A stretch of DNA of 64,000 bases from Bacteroidales bacterium UBA6851 (GCA_002451795.1 DKDJ01000001.1:1-64000); one strand, 5' to 3'; counted from the stretch's first letter, positions 44,216 through 53,010 are shown. Numbers and translations: made by a program. Notes: generated by a model from the sequence alone, not told the origin.

Positions 44216-44223
44216 TATATTTG
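44216..44223 (+). promoter_or_regulatory. Promoter -7 element for C11 peptidase
   Basis: TATATTTG; ATG 44228 begins 5 nt later, so transcription should start at or next to the initiation codon. Confidence 0.55.
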
Positions 44224-44227
44224 CAGA

Positions 44228-45466
44228 ATGAAGAAAATCATATCAGCATTACTTGGTGCCGTATCTCTTCTTGTGGCAGCCTCATGCGACAAATCTGAAA
44301 TCCACCACAAAGGCGAATACGAAGACGTATTCATATATTTAGGACTGGGATACAACAACTTGTCTCCCAGTCTAATGGATGATTACATAGAGATGCAGGA
44401 AGGCATCATGCCAGGGAAAAGCAGAGATGAGGCTTTCCTTGTATATATGCATAATACCAAGACTTATGGGGACTACCATACAGACACTCCGGCCTATCTT
44501 ATACAAGTGTACCGCGAGTCCGGACAAACCCGTCTTGATACCCTGAAAACCTACAAAGCCGAGGCGTCCGCATCCCACTATATCAGCGCACAGGCATCAT
44601 CAGTAAAGAATGTGCTTCTGGATGTACAAGAATTATTTCCATCCAGGCACTACGGCATGATGTTCTCATCGCATGGCACGGGATGGCTGCCCGAAGGATA
44701 CCTTACAAAGCCGAGGGTCTCTGACCTCTCACTCACTGATGAGAACGGAGTAGCCTTTCCAGCCACCAAGTCGGTGGGCGCCCAATCCATAGGACAGGGA
44801 AACAACATGACCACCTACGAGATTGACATCATGGACTTGGCAGATGCCATTCCATTCAAGATGTACTATATCATATTCGATGCTTGCCTCATGGGATGCG
44901 TCGAAGTTGCATGGCAGTTGAAAGACAAGTGCGACATGCTGCTATTCTCTCCAGCGGAAATACTGACCCAGGGGTTCAAGTACTCGACCTTGTCATGGAA
45001 TCTTTTTAGCGCAGAAAGGCCCGACTTGAAAGCCGTCGCAAACGACTATTTCGATACCATAAACTCACAGTCCGGTTACTCACAGTCCGCTACTGTCACT
45101 TTGTTGGATTGCAGAGAACTATACGCAGTTGCAGACAGTTTCAGAGCCATCTGTTCGTCGCACGAGTCTTATCTGTCAACATCCTTAAGGAACACTGTGC
45201 AGCCCTACTTCTACGATTCCAAACGCTATTTTTATGACTTGCGCGACTATGCCAAGGTGATGGGAGCATCGGAAGACGAGATGAAAAATCTTAACGAAGC
45301 ACTCGAAGAGTGTATTCTGCTGCACCGGGAGACGGACAGATTCTTTAACATCAAGCTCGAGCGCTGCTGCGGATTGAGTTGTTATATTCCTGTTTGCGGA
45401 ATGGATGACCTCAACGATTACTACTCCGACCTCGAATGGAATAAAGCAGTAGGCTTGGTCAAATAA
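44228..45466 (+). CDS. Clostripain-family (C11) cysteine peptidase lipoprotein
   Basis: 412 aa lipoprotein, lipobox VAASC with Cys20. Catalytic His149 in MMFSSHGTGWLP and Cys220 in YIIFDACLMGCVEVAWQL, the C11 dyad. N-terminal part FIYLGLGYNNLS...YMHNTK is the usual first strand. C11 enzymes cleave after Arg or Lys and often self-activate. Homologues in gut Bacteroides process host and bacterial proteins. Single-gene unit. Confidence 0.88.
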   Translation: MKKIISALLGAVSLLVAASCDKSEIHHKGEYEDVFIYLGLGYNNLSPSLMDDYIEMQEGIMPGKSRDEAFLVYMHNTKTYGDYHTDTPAYLIQVYRESGQTRLDTLKTYKAEASASHYISAQASSVKNVLLDVQELFPSRHYGMMFSSHGTGWLPEGYLTKPRVSDLSLTDENGVAFPATKSVGAQSIGQGNNMTTYEIDIMDLADAIPFKMYYIIFDACLMGCVEVAWQLKDKCDMLLFSPAEILTQGFKYSTLSWNLFSAERPDLKAVANDYFDTINSQSGYSQSATVTLLDCRELYAVADSFRAICSSHESYLSTSLRNTVQPYFYDSKRYFYDLRDYAKVMGASEDEMKNLNEALEECILLHRETDRFFNIKLERCCGLSCYIPVCGMDDLNDYYSDLEWNKAVGLVK

Positions 45467-45485
45467 ATATTTTTCACTATCTTTG
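45455..45485 (+). promoter_or_regulatory. Promoter for rplY-pth
   Basis: TTG (45455-45457), 20 bp, TATCTTTG (45478-45485). It overlaps the end of the C11 peptidase gene. Confidence 0.7.
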
Positions 45486-45488
45486 CGC

Positions 45489-45593
45489 GCATTTCGAAAA
45501 CCCCAAAAGGTTTTGGTGCAATGGGATCAAGCTTATCTTGAGTTTTGCGCTCTTGAAAAGTCAGATTGAGTAACACATTTTAATTTTTGCAAA
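45489..45593 (+). promoter_or_regulatory. Structured 5' leader of rplY
   Basis: About 105-nt leader between the promoter and ATG 45594, long for this genome region. Contains hairpin AAAACC/GGTTTT (45497-45514). Could carry a ribosomal-protein-type control element; no known leader motif recognised. Confidence 0.35.
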
Positions 45594-46157
45594 ATGCAGC
45601 ATTTCACACTTAACGGCACCAGCCGCAAAGTCGGCAACAAGGCCGTAATCAAAAAATTCCGCAGCGAAGGACTCGTTCCTTGCAATCTCTACGGTTGCGG
45701 AGTAGAGAATCTTCTTTTCACAGTTGACGCCAAGGAGTTCAAGGGTCTTACTGACACTCCTGCATCATACATCGTGGATCTCGTGATTGACGGAGACAAG
45801 AAATTCACCGCCATTCTTCACGAAATCCAGTGGCATCCTGTTACAGACGCATGCCTCCATGTGGACTTCCTTGCAGTAAACGAGCAGAAGCCAATCTGCA
45901 TCAACGTTCCTCTTGAGGTTAGCGGCCACTCTGTCGGAGTACAGAAAGGTGGTAAGTTCTATCAGTCTGCACGCGAGATTCGTATCAGCGCTCTTATGGC
46001 TAACCTTCCTGACAAGGTTACCGTAGATATCAGCGCTCTTGACCTCGACAAGAAGATCAGAGCAGCTGAGATCAAGGTAGACAACGCTTCAGTCGTAACC
46101 GATAAGGATACTATCATCTGCGGAGTCAAGGCTACACGTAACTCATCCGCAGCCTAA
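45594..46157 (+). CDS. rplY: 50S ribosomal protein L25 (CTC type)
   Basis: 187 aa. N-terminal L25 domain (LNGTSRKVGNKAVIKKFRSEGLVPCNLYG, FTAILHEIQWHPVTDACLHVDFL) binding 5S rRNA, plus the C-terminal TL5/CTC beta-domain (INVPLEVSGHSVGVQKGGKFYQSAREIRISAL). Length fits CTC-type L25. It precedes pth by 12 bp, a common rplY-pth pair. Confidence 0.95.
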   Translation: MQHFTLNGTSRKVGNKAVIKKFRSEGLVPCNLYGCGVENLLFTVDAKEFKGLTDTPASYIVDLVIDGDKKFTAILHEIQWHPVTDACLHVDFLAVNEQKPICINVPLEVSGHSVGVQKGGKFYQSAREIRISALMANLPDKVTVDISALDLDKKIRAAEIKVDNASVVTDKDTIICGVKATRNSSAA

Positions 46158-46169
46158 TTCTGAAATATC

Positions 46170-46787
46170 GTGTCTGACAAATCATACTTGGTGGTAGGAC
46201 TCGGCAATATAGGAGTCGAATACGCTAATACAAGACACAATATAGGTTTTATGGTATTGGATGCCTGGGCACAGGCATCCAATGTCGTATTTACGACCGA
46301 GCGCTACGGCGACGTCACTACCATAAGACTCAAAGGCAGGGAATTTCATCTTCTGAAACCATCCACATATATGAACCTGAGCGGCAATGCTGTCAGATAC
46401 TGGCTTCAGAGGCTTGACATCCCCATCAGCAACCTAACGGTCATTTGTGATGACCTTAACCTTCCTTTCGGCACAGTCAGAATGCGTAAAGCCGGCAGCA
46501 ACGGCGGGCATAACGGGCTGAGAAATATTGAAGAACTGCTACAGACCAGGGAATATGCTCGCATTCGCGTGGGTGTAGGCCACGAGTTCGAGCAAGGTCG
46601 CCAGGTAGATTTTGTTCTAGGCTCTTTCAGCCTGGAGCAGTCATCCATTATTCCAGACATCGCCGAGCATATCATATCCGGGATAAAGACATGGGCATTC
46701 GTGGGCATTGACAAGGCCATGACACAACTCAATTCTAAGACTATTACCCGAGAATCCCTCACCGAAAAAACCACCGAAAAAATTTGA
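46170..46787 (+). CDS. pth: Peptidyl-tRNA hydrolase
   Basis: 205 aa, starting at GTG 46170. Catalytic His in NTRHNIGFMVLDAWA, Asn in LLKPSTYMNLSG, Asp in VICDDLNLPFG, and GSNGGHNGLRNIEELL. Frees peptidyl-tRNAs from stalled translation. The 3' end forms a hairpin with the downstream intergenic region. Confidence 0.95.
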   Translation: MSDKSYLVVGLGNIGVEYANTRHNIGFMVLDAWAQASNVVFTTERYGDVTTIRLKGREFHLLKPSTYMNLSGNAVRYWLQRLDIPISNLTVICDDLNLPFGTVRMRKAGSNGGHNGLRNIEELLQTREYARIRVGVGHEFEQGRQVDFVLGSFSLEQSSIIPDIAEHIISGIKTWAFVGIDKAMTQLNSKTITRESLTEKTTEKI

Positions 46788-46798
46788 ATTTTTCGGTG
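46772..46798 (+). terminator. Hairpin overlapping pth stop
   Basis: CACCGAAAAA / TTTTTCGGTG with a 7-nt loop. A second CACCGAAAAA copy (46760-46769) can pair with the same right arm. The right arm itself supplies a T-run. Overlaps the -33 box of the pyrG promoter. Confidence 0.6.
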
Positions 46799-46815
46799 AA
46801 CTATTGTTATATTTG
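46783..46815 (+). promoter_or_regulatory. Promoter for pyrG
   Basis: TTTG (46783-46786, containing the pth stop), 21 bp, TATATTTG (46808-46815); ATG 46825 is 9 nt later, so the leader is about 5 nt. Confidence 0.65.
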
Positions 46816-46824
46816 CAGCCCGTT

Positions 46825-48435
46825 ATGGATACAAAGTATATATTCGTCACGGGCGGAGTGGCATCTTCACTCGGCAAAGGCATTATCGCCGCATCTCTTG
46901 CAAAGCTGCTTCAAGCACGCGGATTAAGGGTCACAATCCAGAAGTTTGACCCGTATATCAACATTGACCCGGGCACTCTGAACCCGTACGAGCACGGAGA
47001 GTGTTATGTCACCGATGACGGAGCGGAAACAGACCTCGATCTTGGACACTACGAGAGGTTTCTTGGAGTACGTACTTCCAAAGCCAATAACGTCACGACA
47101 GGAAAAATATATAACACGGTCATCACAAAGGAGCGCGAAGGCGCATATCTTGGGAAGACTGTACAGATTGTACCTCATATTACGGATGAAATCAAGCGTC
47201 GCATGCTCCTGCTTGGAAAAAGCGGCGAATATGACATTATCATCACCGAGATAGGAGGCACGGTGGGAGACATGGAGTCCCAGCCTTTCGTCGAAGCAGT
47301 AAGACAACTCCAATGGGAACTTCCCGAAGAAGACTGCATGTCCATTCACCTTACACTTGTACCGTATCTGAGCGCCGCAAAGGAGTTGAAGACCAAGCCT
47401 ACCCAGCATTCAGTACAGATGCTGCAGCAAGCAGGTGTGCAGCCAGACGTGATAGTCTGCCGTACGGAGCACCCCCTCAGCGCTGAACTCAGAAAAAAAG
47501 TCGCGCTATTCTGCAATGTAAAGCCGGGCCACGTCATACAGTCGATAGACGCCTGGAGCATCTATCAGGTGCCGCTGAACATGCATGAAGAGCATCTTGA
47601 CGAACTCGTGGTAAGGCATTTGGAAATAGAGAATTTCGCACAGCCGGACATGAGCGCGTGGAACGAATTCCTTGAAAAGCTCAAGCACCCAAAGACAGAA
47701 GTGGACATAGCCCTTGTCGGGAAATACGTCGAACTTCAGGACGCCTACAAGTCCATACTGGAGTCTTTCGTACATGCTGGAGCAGCCAACGAATGCAAGG
47801 TCCGTGTGCACACCGTACACAGCGAGCACATCAATGATGCCAATGCTGACAAGATCCTCGGACACATGGATGGAGTGCTGGTAGCACCAGGCTTCGGTTC
47901 CAGAGGGCTCGAAGGCAAGATTTCCGCCATAAAGTATGCACGCGAGAAAGGTCTTCCGTTCTTCGGAATCTGTCTTGGAATGCAGATGTGCGTCGTGGAA
48001 TTCGCAAGGGATGTTCTTGGATATCAAGATGCTGACTCCACCGAAGTATCCCCTACCACCACTCATCCTGTAATCAACCTTATGGAAGACCAGAAATCCA
48101 CAAGCATCAAAGGCGGAACCATGAGGCTTGGAGCGTACGACTGCCAGCTTGAGAAAGGCTCGCTCATTCATGAAATCTATGGCAAAGACATGATTTCCGA
48201 GCGTCATCGCCACCGTTACGAGTTCAATTCAGACTATCTTCCTGAATTTGAAAAAGCGGGGCTAAAGGCTACAGGACGCAATCCCCAGACCGGGCTCGTG
48301 GAGGTAGTGGAGCTTCCAAAACATCCTTTCTTCGTCGGAGTTCAGTTCCACCCGGAATACAAGAGTACGCCTGAGCACCCCCAACCCATTTTCACAGCTT
48401 TCGTAAAAGCGGCAATAGAGCATAAGAACAAATGA
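46825..48435 (+). CDS. pyrG: CTP synthase
   Basis: 536 aa. N-terminal synthetase: FVTGGVASSLGKGIIAASLAKLLQ, KFDPYINIDPGTLNPYEHGECYVTDDGAETDLDLGHYERF, EIGGTVGDMESQPF. C-terminal glutaminase with Cys in GICLGMQMCVVEFAR and the late His-Glu in VQFHPEYKS. Makes CTP from UTP and glutamine. ATG 46825 is the family start; seven further codons upstream overlap the promoter. Confidence 0.96.
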   Translation: MDTKYIFVTGGVASSLGKGIIAASLAKLLQARGLRVTIQKFDPYINIDPGTLNPYEHGECYVTDDGAETDLDLGHYERFLGVRTSKANNVTTGKIYNTVITKEREGAYLGKTVQIVPHITDEIKRRMLLLGKSGEYDIIITEIGGTVGDMESQPFVEAVRQLQWELPEEDCMSIHLTLVPYLSAAKELKTKPTQHSVQMLQQAGVQPDVIVCRTEHPLSAELRKKVALFCNVKPGHVIQSIDAWSIYQVPLNMHEEHLDELVVRHLEIENFAQPDMSAWNEFLEKLKHPKTEVDIALVGKYVELQDAYKSILESFVHAGAANECKVRVHTVHSEHINDANADKILGHMDGVLVAPGFGSRGLEGKISAIKYAREKGLPFFGICLGMQMCVVEFARDVLGYQDADSTEVSPTTTHPVINLMEDQKSTSIKGGTMRLGAYDCQLEKGSLIHEIYGKDMISERHRHRYEFNSDYLPEFEKAGLKATGRNPQTGLVEVVELPKHPFFVGVQFHPEYKSTPEHPQPIFTAFVKAAIEHKNK

Positions 48436-50315
48436 AACATATTACACTGACAGTCGTGCTTTCTGCACTCACACTGATATCCTGCAGCAAGGATGTCCGT
48501 GTCAACTCTCCAGACGGCTCCCTATCGCTAAAAGTATACGTACAAGATCCTTGCGGGACGCTTCAGTTTGACTTGTCAAAAGACGGTAAAGGCGTTATTC
48601 ACGCCCAGCAGCTTGGGCTCACTACGGCCCAAGCCACATGGAAAGACAGTCTCAGACTCCGGTCCAAAGGCAAGACAAACAGCCTCACGGAAGAGTACAC
48701 CATGACTACCGGCAAAAGGCTGATATGCAGCAACACAGCCAACACACGTGACATCACCGTCACAAACCAGTCCGGAGACGTGCTGAAAGTAGAGTTCAGA
48801 CTTTTCAATGACGGCCTTGCTTTCCGATATGAGCTTCCAGAAGGAAAAGGAACGGTTACTTCAGAACTCACCTCATATAGTGTTCCTGATGGAGTGGGTC
48901 GATGGATTCAGACCTACCATCAAGACGGATATGAAGACTTCTACCCTTATGTCACCGACGGACATGCACAGGGCAGATGGAAAAAGACCAACAAATGGGG
49001 ATATCCTGCTCTTGTAGAGCCTTCAGAAGGGCTATTCACCCTCATCACTGAAGCAGATATCACCCGTGACCATTGCGGTTCTTATCTTGACAATGAAGCC
49101 GACTCTTGTCTATACCGTGTAGTCATGGCGGATGACAGCATCTCCTATAGCCAAGGATGGAAATCACCGTGGAGAGTACTTATCAGCGGAAGTCTTGATA
49201 CCATAGTAGAGTCAACTCTCGTCACCGATGTCAGCGAACCTTGTACAATAGAAGATACGTCTTGGATTAAGCCAGGACCGGCAGCATGGATTTACTGGGC
49301 TTTCAATCATGGCTCATCTGACTTCAAGACCGTATGCGAATACATTGACCTTGCAGCAGAAATGGGTTGGCCATACGATTTGATAGACGCTGAATGGGAT
49401 ACTATGAGCGGAGGAGGAGACATTCTTGATGCTCTGAAATATGCCGAATCCAAAGGCGTAAAACCTATGATTTGGTACAACTCAAGTACCAACTGGATTA
49501 ACGGAGCACCTACCCCACACTACCGGCTAAACACCCAAGAAAGCAGAGAGAAGGAGTACACATGGCTAAATGACAATGGAGTAGCAGGCATCAAGGTTGA
49601 CTTCTTCCACGGGGACAATGCCGCTGACATGAACTATTACCTCGATCTCATGGAAGACGCTGCCAGACACCACCTACTTATCAACTTCCACGGAGCCACA
49701 CTTCCAAGAGGCTGGCAGAGGACATATCCGCATCTAATGACCATGGAGGCAGTCTACGGGGCAGAATGGTACAACAACCTCCCTATTCTCACAGAAGCAG
49801 CGGCTTGCCACAACGCGACACTTCCTTTCACACGCAATGTGGTAGGTTCTATGGACTACACTCCCGGGACATTCAGCGATTCACAGCATCCGCACATCAC
49901 CAGTGACTGTCATGAACTCGCGCTCCCGATACTCTTCGAGTCTGGAATCCAGCACATGCCTGATAGGCCATCTACATATCTCGCCTTGCCGGAAGAGGTC
50001 AGAACTCTTCTTGCCACCTTGCCGACCGCATGGGATGACACAAGGTTTATCGCAGGATATCCGGGGGAAAACGCAGTCTTAGCAAGAAAGAGCGGAGACA
50101 AATGGTATATCGCCGGCATTAACGGCACAGACAATAGAATCACCATGAATATCTCTTTAGACAGGCTCAAAAAGTTTGGACTGTCCGCTCATAACGCCAC
50201 CATTTTCACAGATACGGATTCGGGGAAAGGTTTCGTGATTTCAAGTCTTGAGGCGGAAGACTCTTATACAATGAAAATGGGACCACGCGGTGGATTTGTA
50301 ATAATTCTTGAGTAG
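48432..50315 (+). CDS. GH97 glycoside hydrolase lipoprotein, retaining alpha-galactosidase type
   Basis: 627 aa lipoprotein, lipobox LISC with Cys18. GH97 pattern: N-terminal beta-domain (SPDGSLSLKVYV, RLFNDGLAFRYELP), TIM barrel (YDLIDAEWDTM, PMIWYNSSTNW, NGVAGIKVDFFHGD, INFHGATLPRGWQRTYPHLMTMEAVYGAEW), C-terminal beta-domain. Asp390 in KVDFF is the nucleophile position of the retaining BtGH97b alpha-galactosidase; inverting SusB-type enzymes have a Gly there and use Glu elsewhere. Overlaps the pyrG stop by 4 bp (ATGA), an odd partner. Confidence 0.9.
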   Translation: MKHITLTVVLSALTLISCSKDVRVNSPDGSLSLKVYVQDPCGTLQFDLSKDGKGVIHAQQLGLTTAQATWKDSLRLRSKGKTNSLTEEYTMTTGKRLICSNTANTRDITVTNQSGDVLKVEFRLFNDGLAFRYELPEGKGTVTSELTSYSVPDGVGRWIQTYHQDGYEDFYPYVTDGHAQGRWKKTNKWGYPALVEPSEGLFTLITEADITRDHCGSYLDNEADSCLYRVVMADDSISYSQGWKSPWRVLISGSLDTIVESTLVTDVSEPCTIEDTSWIKPGPAAWIYWAFNHGSSDFKTVCEYIDLAAEMGWPYDLIDAEWDTMSGGGDILDALKYAESKGVKPMIWYNSSTNWINGAPTPHYRLNTQESREKEYTWLNDNGVAGIKVDFFHGDNAADMNYYLDLMEDAARHHLLINFHGATLPRGWQRTYPHLMTMEAVYGAEWYNNLPILTEAAACHNATLPFTRNVVGSMDYTPGTFSDSQHPHITSDCHELALPILFESGIQHMPDRPSTYLALPEEVRTLLATLPTAWDDTRFIAGYPGENAVLARKSGDKWYIAGINGTDNRITMNISLDRLKKFGLSAHNATIFTDTDSGKGFVISSLEAEDSYTMKMGPRGGFVIILE

Positions 50316-50318
50316 AGC

Positions 50319-51485
50319 ATGAGTAGCAATTCTTCAAAAGGACTATACGCACTGGCTGCCGGCACACTCGGATTCGGCATCACGGAATACGTGATGATGG
50401 GAATTCTTCCAAACCTCGCCGCAGACCTCGGTATCTCCATTCCACAAGCAGGACATCTTATCTCAATCTATGCACTCGGAGTGTGCGTAGGTGCCCCATT
50501 AGCAGTAATCATTTCTCGAGGCAAGGGGCTTAGGTCCATCCTCGTCGGACTCATATGCATCCAACTTCTCGGAGGTATCATTACCACGTTCGCTCCCAAC
50601 TTCCACATTGCACTGCTATCCAGATTTTTATCTGGGCTTCCACATGGTGCATTCTTCGGAGTTGGAAGCATCGTAGCAGAAAGGCTTGCAGACAAAAGCA
50701 AGAGTTCCACGGCAATATCCATCATGGTGATGGGTATGACAATTGCCAATCTGCTCGGTGTTCCTCTCGGTACTCTCATGGGAGAGGAAGTCAGTTGGCG
50801 CGTGGTATTCGCCTTCTCATCCGTATGGAGTGCACTGACCATTTTCCTAATAATGAGATGGATTCCGAGGCTCCCGGCATTGGAGGATCATGGACTTAAA
50901 GCCCAATTCGCATTCTTATCCAAGAGGGAGCCGTGGCTTATACTTGCCGTCACCATGGCTGGCAACGGAGGAATCTTCTGCTACTACAGTTACGTCAGCC
51001 CTATGATGACTAGTGTAGCAGGATTTCCGTCCTCTGCCATGACCTTAATAATGATACTTGCAGGTGCAGGGATGTGCATAGGCAATCTCGCTGGAGGACG
51101 CTTCGCCGACAAATATTCTCCAACTTCGGTCATATTCGTCATCCAAATAATAATGCTGTCCGCCCTTGTAATATTATTCTTCGGTGCTGGCAACAAACTC
51201 ATCTCAGTCCTCATGACAGTTCTGTGCTGTAGCGGTCTATTTGCCGTATCTTCTCCTCAGCAGCACCTTATCATCAAATTCTCTCCTGGCGGTGAAATGA
51301 TGGGAGGCGCGATGATACAACTTGCATTTAATCTTGGTAATGCCATCGGAGCATATTGTGGCGGGCTCCCTATTGAAAGTGGGGCCGGGGTAAGATATAG
51401 CACACTCATAGGCGCTTGTTTCATCTGTCTGGGTGTATTATTCGCATACATTCTCCATAGAAGAGTAGGGAAAGCCGGATTTTAA
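50319..51485 (+). CDS. MFS transporter, AraJ/DHA1 type
   Basis: 388 aa, 12 hydrophobic helices. Motifs of the AraJ/YdhP/PbuE group: AAGTLGFGITEYVMMGILPNLAADLGIS, QAGHLISIYALGVCVGAP, SRFLSGLPHGAFFGVGSIVA. It starts 3 bp after the GH97 gene and is probably co-transcribed with pyrG and GH97, so a sugar or sugar-related efflux role is possible. Ends inside a tight terminator. Confidence 0.88.
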   Translation: MSSNSSKGLYALAAGTLGFGITEYVMMGILPNLAADLGISIPQAGHLISIYALGVCVGAPLAVIISRGKGLRSILVGLICIQLLGGIITTFAPNFHIALLSRFLSGLPHGAFFGVGSIVAERLADKSKSSTAISIMVMGMTIANLLGVPLGTLMGEEVSWRVVFAFSSVWSALTIFLIMRWIPRLPALEDHGLKAQFAFLSKREPWLILAVTMAGNGGIFCYYSYVSPMMTSVAGFPSSAMTLIMILAGAGMCIGNLAGGRFADKYSPTSVIFVIQIIMLSALVILFFGAGNKLISVLMTVLCCSGLFAVSSPQQHLIIKFSPGGEMMGGAMIQLAFNLGNAIGAYCGGLPIESGAGVRYSTLIGACFICLGVLFAYILHRRVGKAGF

Positions 51486-51496
51486 TCCGGTTTTTT
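51475..51496 (+). terminator. Compact terminator containing the MFS stop
   Basis: CCGGAT-TTTA-ATCCGG directly followed by six T. The TAA of the MFS gene is in the loop. Confidence 0.85.
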
Positions 51497-51498
51497 CG

Positions 51499-51506
51499 TA
51501 TATTTG
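51499..51506 (+). promoter_or_regulatory. Promoter -7 element of thiamin operon
   Basis: TATATTTG directly after the terminator T-run; start of transcription predicted near 51510, just ahead of the riboswitch. Confidence 0.6.
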
Positions 51507-51518
51507 CGACACGAACAT

Positions 51519-51594
51519 CAAAGGGGTGCCAATCGGTTTTGGCTGAGATTATACCCTCAAAACCTGACGCAGACAATGCTGCCGTAGGGATTGA
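51519..51594 (+). promoter_or_regulatory. TPP riboswitch (THI element)
   Basis: Contains the conserved aptamer pieces in order: AGGGGTGCC, GGCTGAGATTATACCC, ACCTGACGCAGACAATGCTG and CGTAGGGA. These are the P2/J3-2 and P4/P5 parts of the thiamin pyrophosphate aptamer. A following hairpin GACTCC/GGAGTC (51603-51620) without T-run suggests control of translation or of a non-standard terminator rather than a classical one. Represses the thi operon when TPP is abundant. Confidence 0.95.
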
Positions 51595-51663
51595 GACACG
51601 CAGACTCCCATTGCGGAGTCGAGGTAATTCCCCAGATGTCTGAATATAAATTATTAATCAATT

Positions 51664-52368
51664 ATGGGTTATCAGGCATTTGACCAGTATGCGTCCGAAT
51701 ATGACGCATGGTTTCTGGAAAACACCAACGTCCTTGAGACGGAGTTAAGGCTTGTGGCTTCATGCCTCAAGGATTCAGGAGACATTCTTTCCATAGGTTG
51801 CGGAAGCGCACTATTCGAAAAACTGCTTTCGGACAGGTATGGAATTCACGTCGCACATGGTATTGAGCCGGCAGAAGGCATGGCAGCTATAGCACGCAAG
51901 CGCGGATTCGACGTAGAGATCAACACCGCAGAAGAAGCGGACTACGGAGAGGATCGTTATGACACCGTACTATTCAACGGGTGCCCTTGCTATATGCAGG
52001 ATCTCGGGCTAGCACTCAGGAAAGCGCATAAGTCTCTTCGCAAGGGAGGAAAAGCAGTCGTAATAGATGTGCCGAAAGAAAGTCCTTATGGACTCATATA
52101 CAACCTCGCACTTGCTGTAGGAACATGGGACCACCCTCTTCTTGAAGGATGCAAGCCTAAGGATCCGTATCCGATCGAGCTTGTAAAGCAGGCAAGTTGG
52201 CGCACCACCAAAGAGAAGTCTGACACTTTGATTGCAAACGGCTTCATGGATCTCGTATACCGTCAGACACTCACCCTCGACCCTCATTATTCATTCACCA
52301 CAGTGGAAGATCCAATAGAGGGGTATGACAGAGGATCTTACGTAGCGATAATAGGATACAAGAAATAA
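51664..52368 (+). CDS. Class I SAM-dependent methyltransferase in thiamin operon
   Basis: 234 aa. SAM-binding motif I ILSIGCGSALFEKLL, motif II region GIEPAEGMAAIARKRG, YDTVLFNGCPCYMQD, then LRKGGKAVVIDVPKE. Small-molecule methyltransferase fold of the UbiE/type 11 group. It is the first gene after the TPP riboswitch and overlaps tenA by one base (TAATG), so it is under thiamin control. No step of standard thiamin synthesis needs such an enzyme. It might act on thiamin breakdown products or an unrelated metabolite. Function unknown. Confidence 0.8.
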   Translation: MGYQAFDQYASEYDAWFLENTNVLETELRLVASCLKDSGDILSIGCGSALFEKLLSDRYGIHVAHGIEPAEGMAAIARKRGFDVEINTAEEADYGEDRYDTVLFNGCPCYMQDLGLALRKAHKSLRKGGKAVVIDVPKESPYGLIYNLALAVGTWDHPLLEGCKPKDPYPIELVKQASWRTTKEKSDTLIANGFMDLVYRQTLTLDPHYSFTTVEDPIEGYDRGSYVAIIGYKK

Positions 52369-53006
52369 TGAGTTGGAGTAGGGAGGCATATAGTTGCGCA
52401 GTTCCCGTTCTTGATGACATCAAGAAACATCCGTTCATTCTGGAACTTGCTTCAGGTACTCTTTCAAAAGAAAGATTTGCAAGGTACCTCGCCCAGGACA
52501 GAATTTACCTTGTCGGCTATGCATCTGAGATGAATGCTATAGCAGAGATGCTTCCAAAAGGCAGCCATGCTGACATGTTCAGACAATTCGCCATGGATGG
52601 CATGCAAGCCGAAAGAGACCTTCATGACCTGCTCAGTGTCACCATCGCAGAAGTGCCAGAAGCGAAGCCTCTGGAAGGCACAGTCGAATATATGAAGCAC
52701 ACGAGAGAAATCATAGAAAGCAAGGATCTTGCCCTTTCTCTTGCCGCCACGCTCCCCTGCACATGGATTTACAATGAAATAGGAAAATACCTGCAAGGAA
52801 TAGCCAATATGGACTCGAACCCATATTTAGAGTGGATAAAGTGCTACACATCCCCACTCATGGATCAGGGCGCGAAAAGCTGCATTGAGCTGACGGATTT
52901 GGAAGCCGCACGGCAGACAGATGCAAAACGCGAACTTATGACCGCAGCTTTCATAAAGTCCACACAGTTCGAATGGATATTCTGGGATCAGGCATATAAT
53001 GGTTGA
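52368..53006 (+). CDS. tenA: TenA, aminopyrimidine aminohydrolase / thiaminase II
   Basis: 212 aa all-helical protein. Catalytic Cys131 in LAATLPCTWIYNEIGKYL and Glu202 in FEWIFWDQAY, plus FARYLAQDRIYLVGY and the ELCVD-like SCIELTDLEA segment, all TenA-like. Converts aminomethyl- to hydroxymethyl-aminomethylpyrimidine, salvaging HMP from degraded thiamin. Coupled with the methyltransferase upstream and thiD downstream. Confidence 0.92.
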   Translation: MSWSREAYSCAVPVLDDIKKHPFILELASGTLSKERFARYLAQDRIYLVGYASEMNAIAEMLPKGSHADMFRQFAMDGMQAERDLHDLLSVTIAEVPEAKPLEGTVEYMKHTREIIESKDLALSLAATLPCTWIYNEIGKYLQGIANMDSNPYLEWIKCYTSPLMDQGAKSCIELTDLEAARQTDAKRELMTAAFIKSTQFEWIFWDQAYNG

Positions 53007-53010
53007 TATT

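Noticed and set aside
47506..48213. 235-codon reverse-strand frame inside pyrG
   Set aside because: Shadow of CTP synthase.
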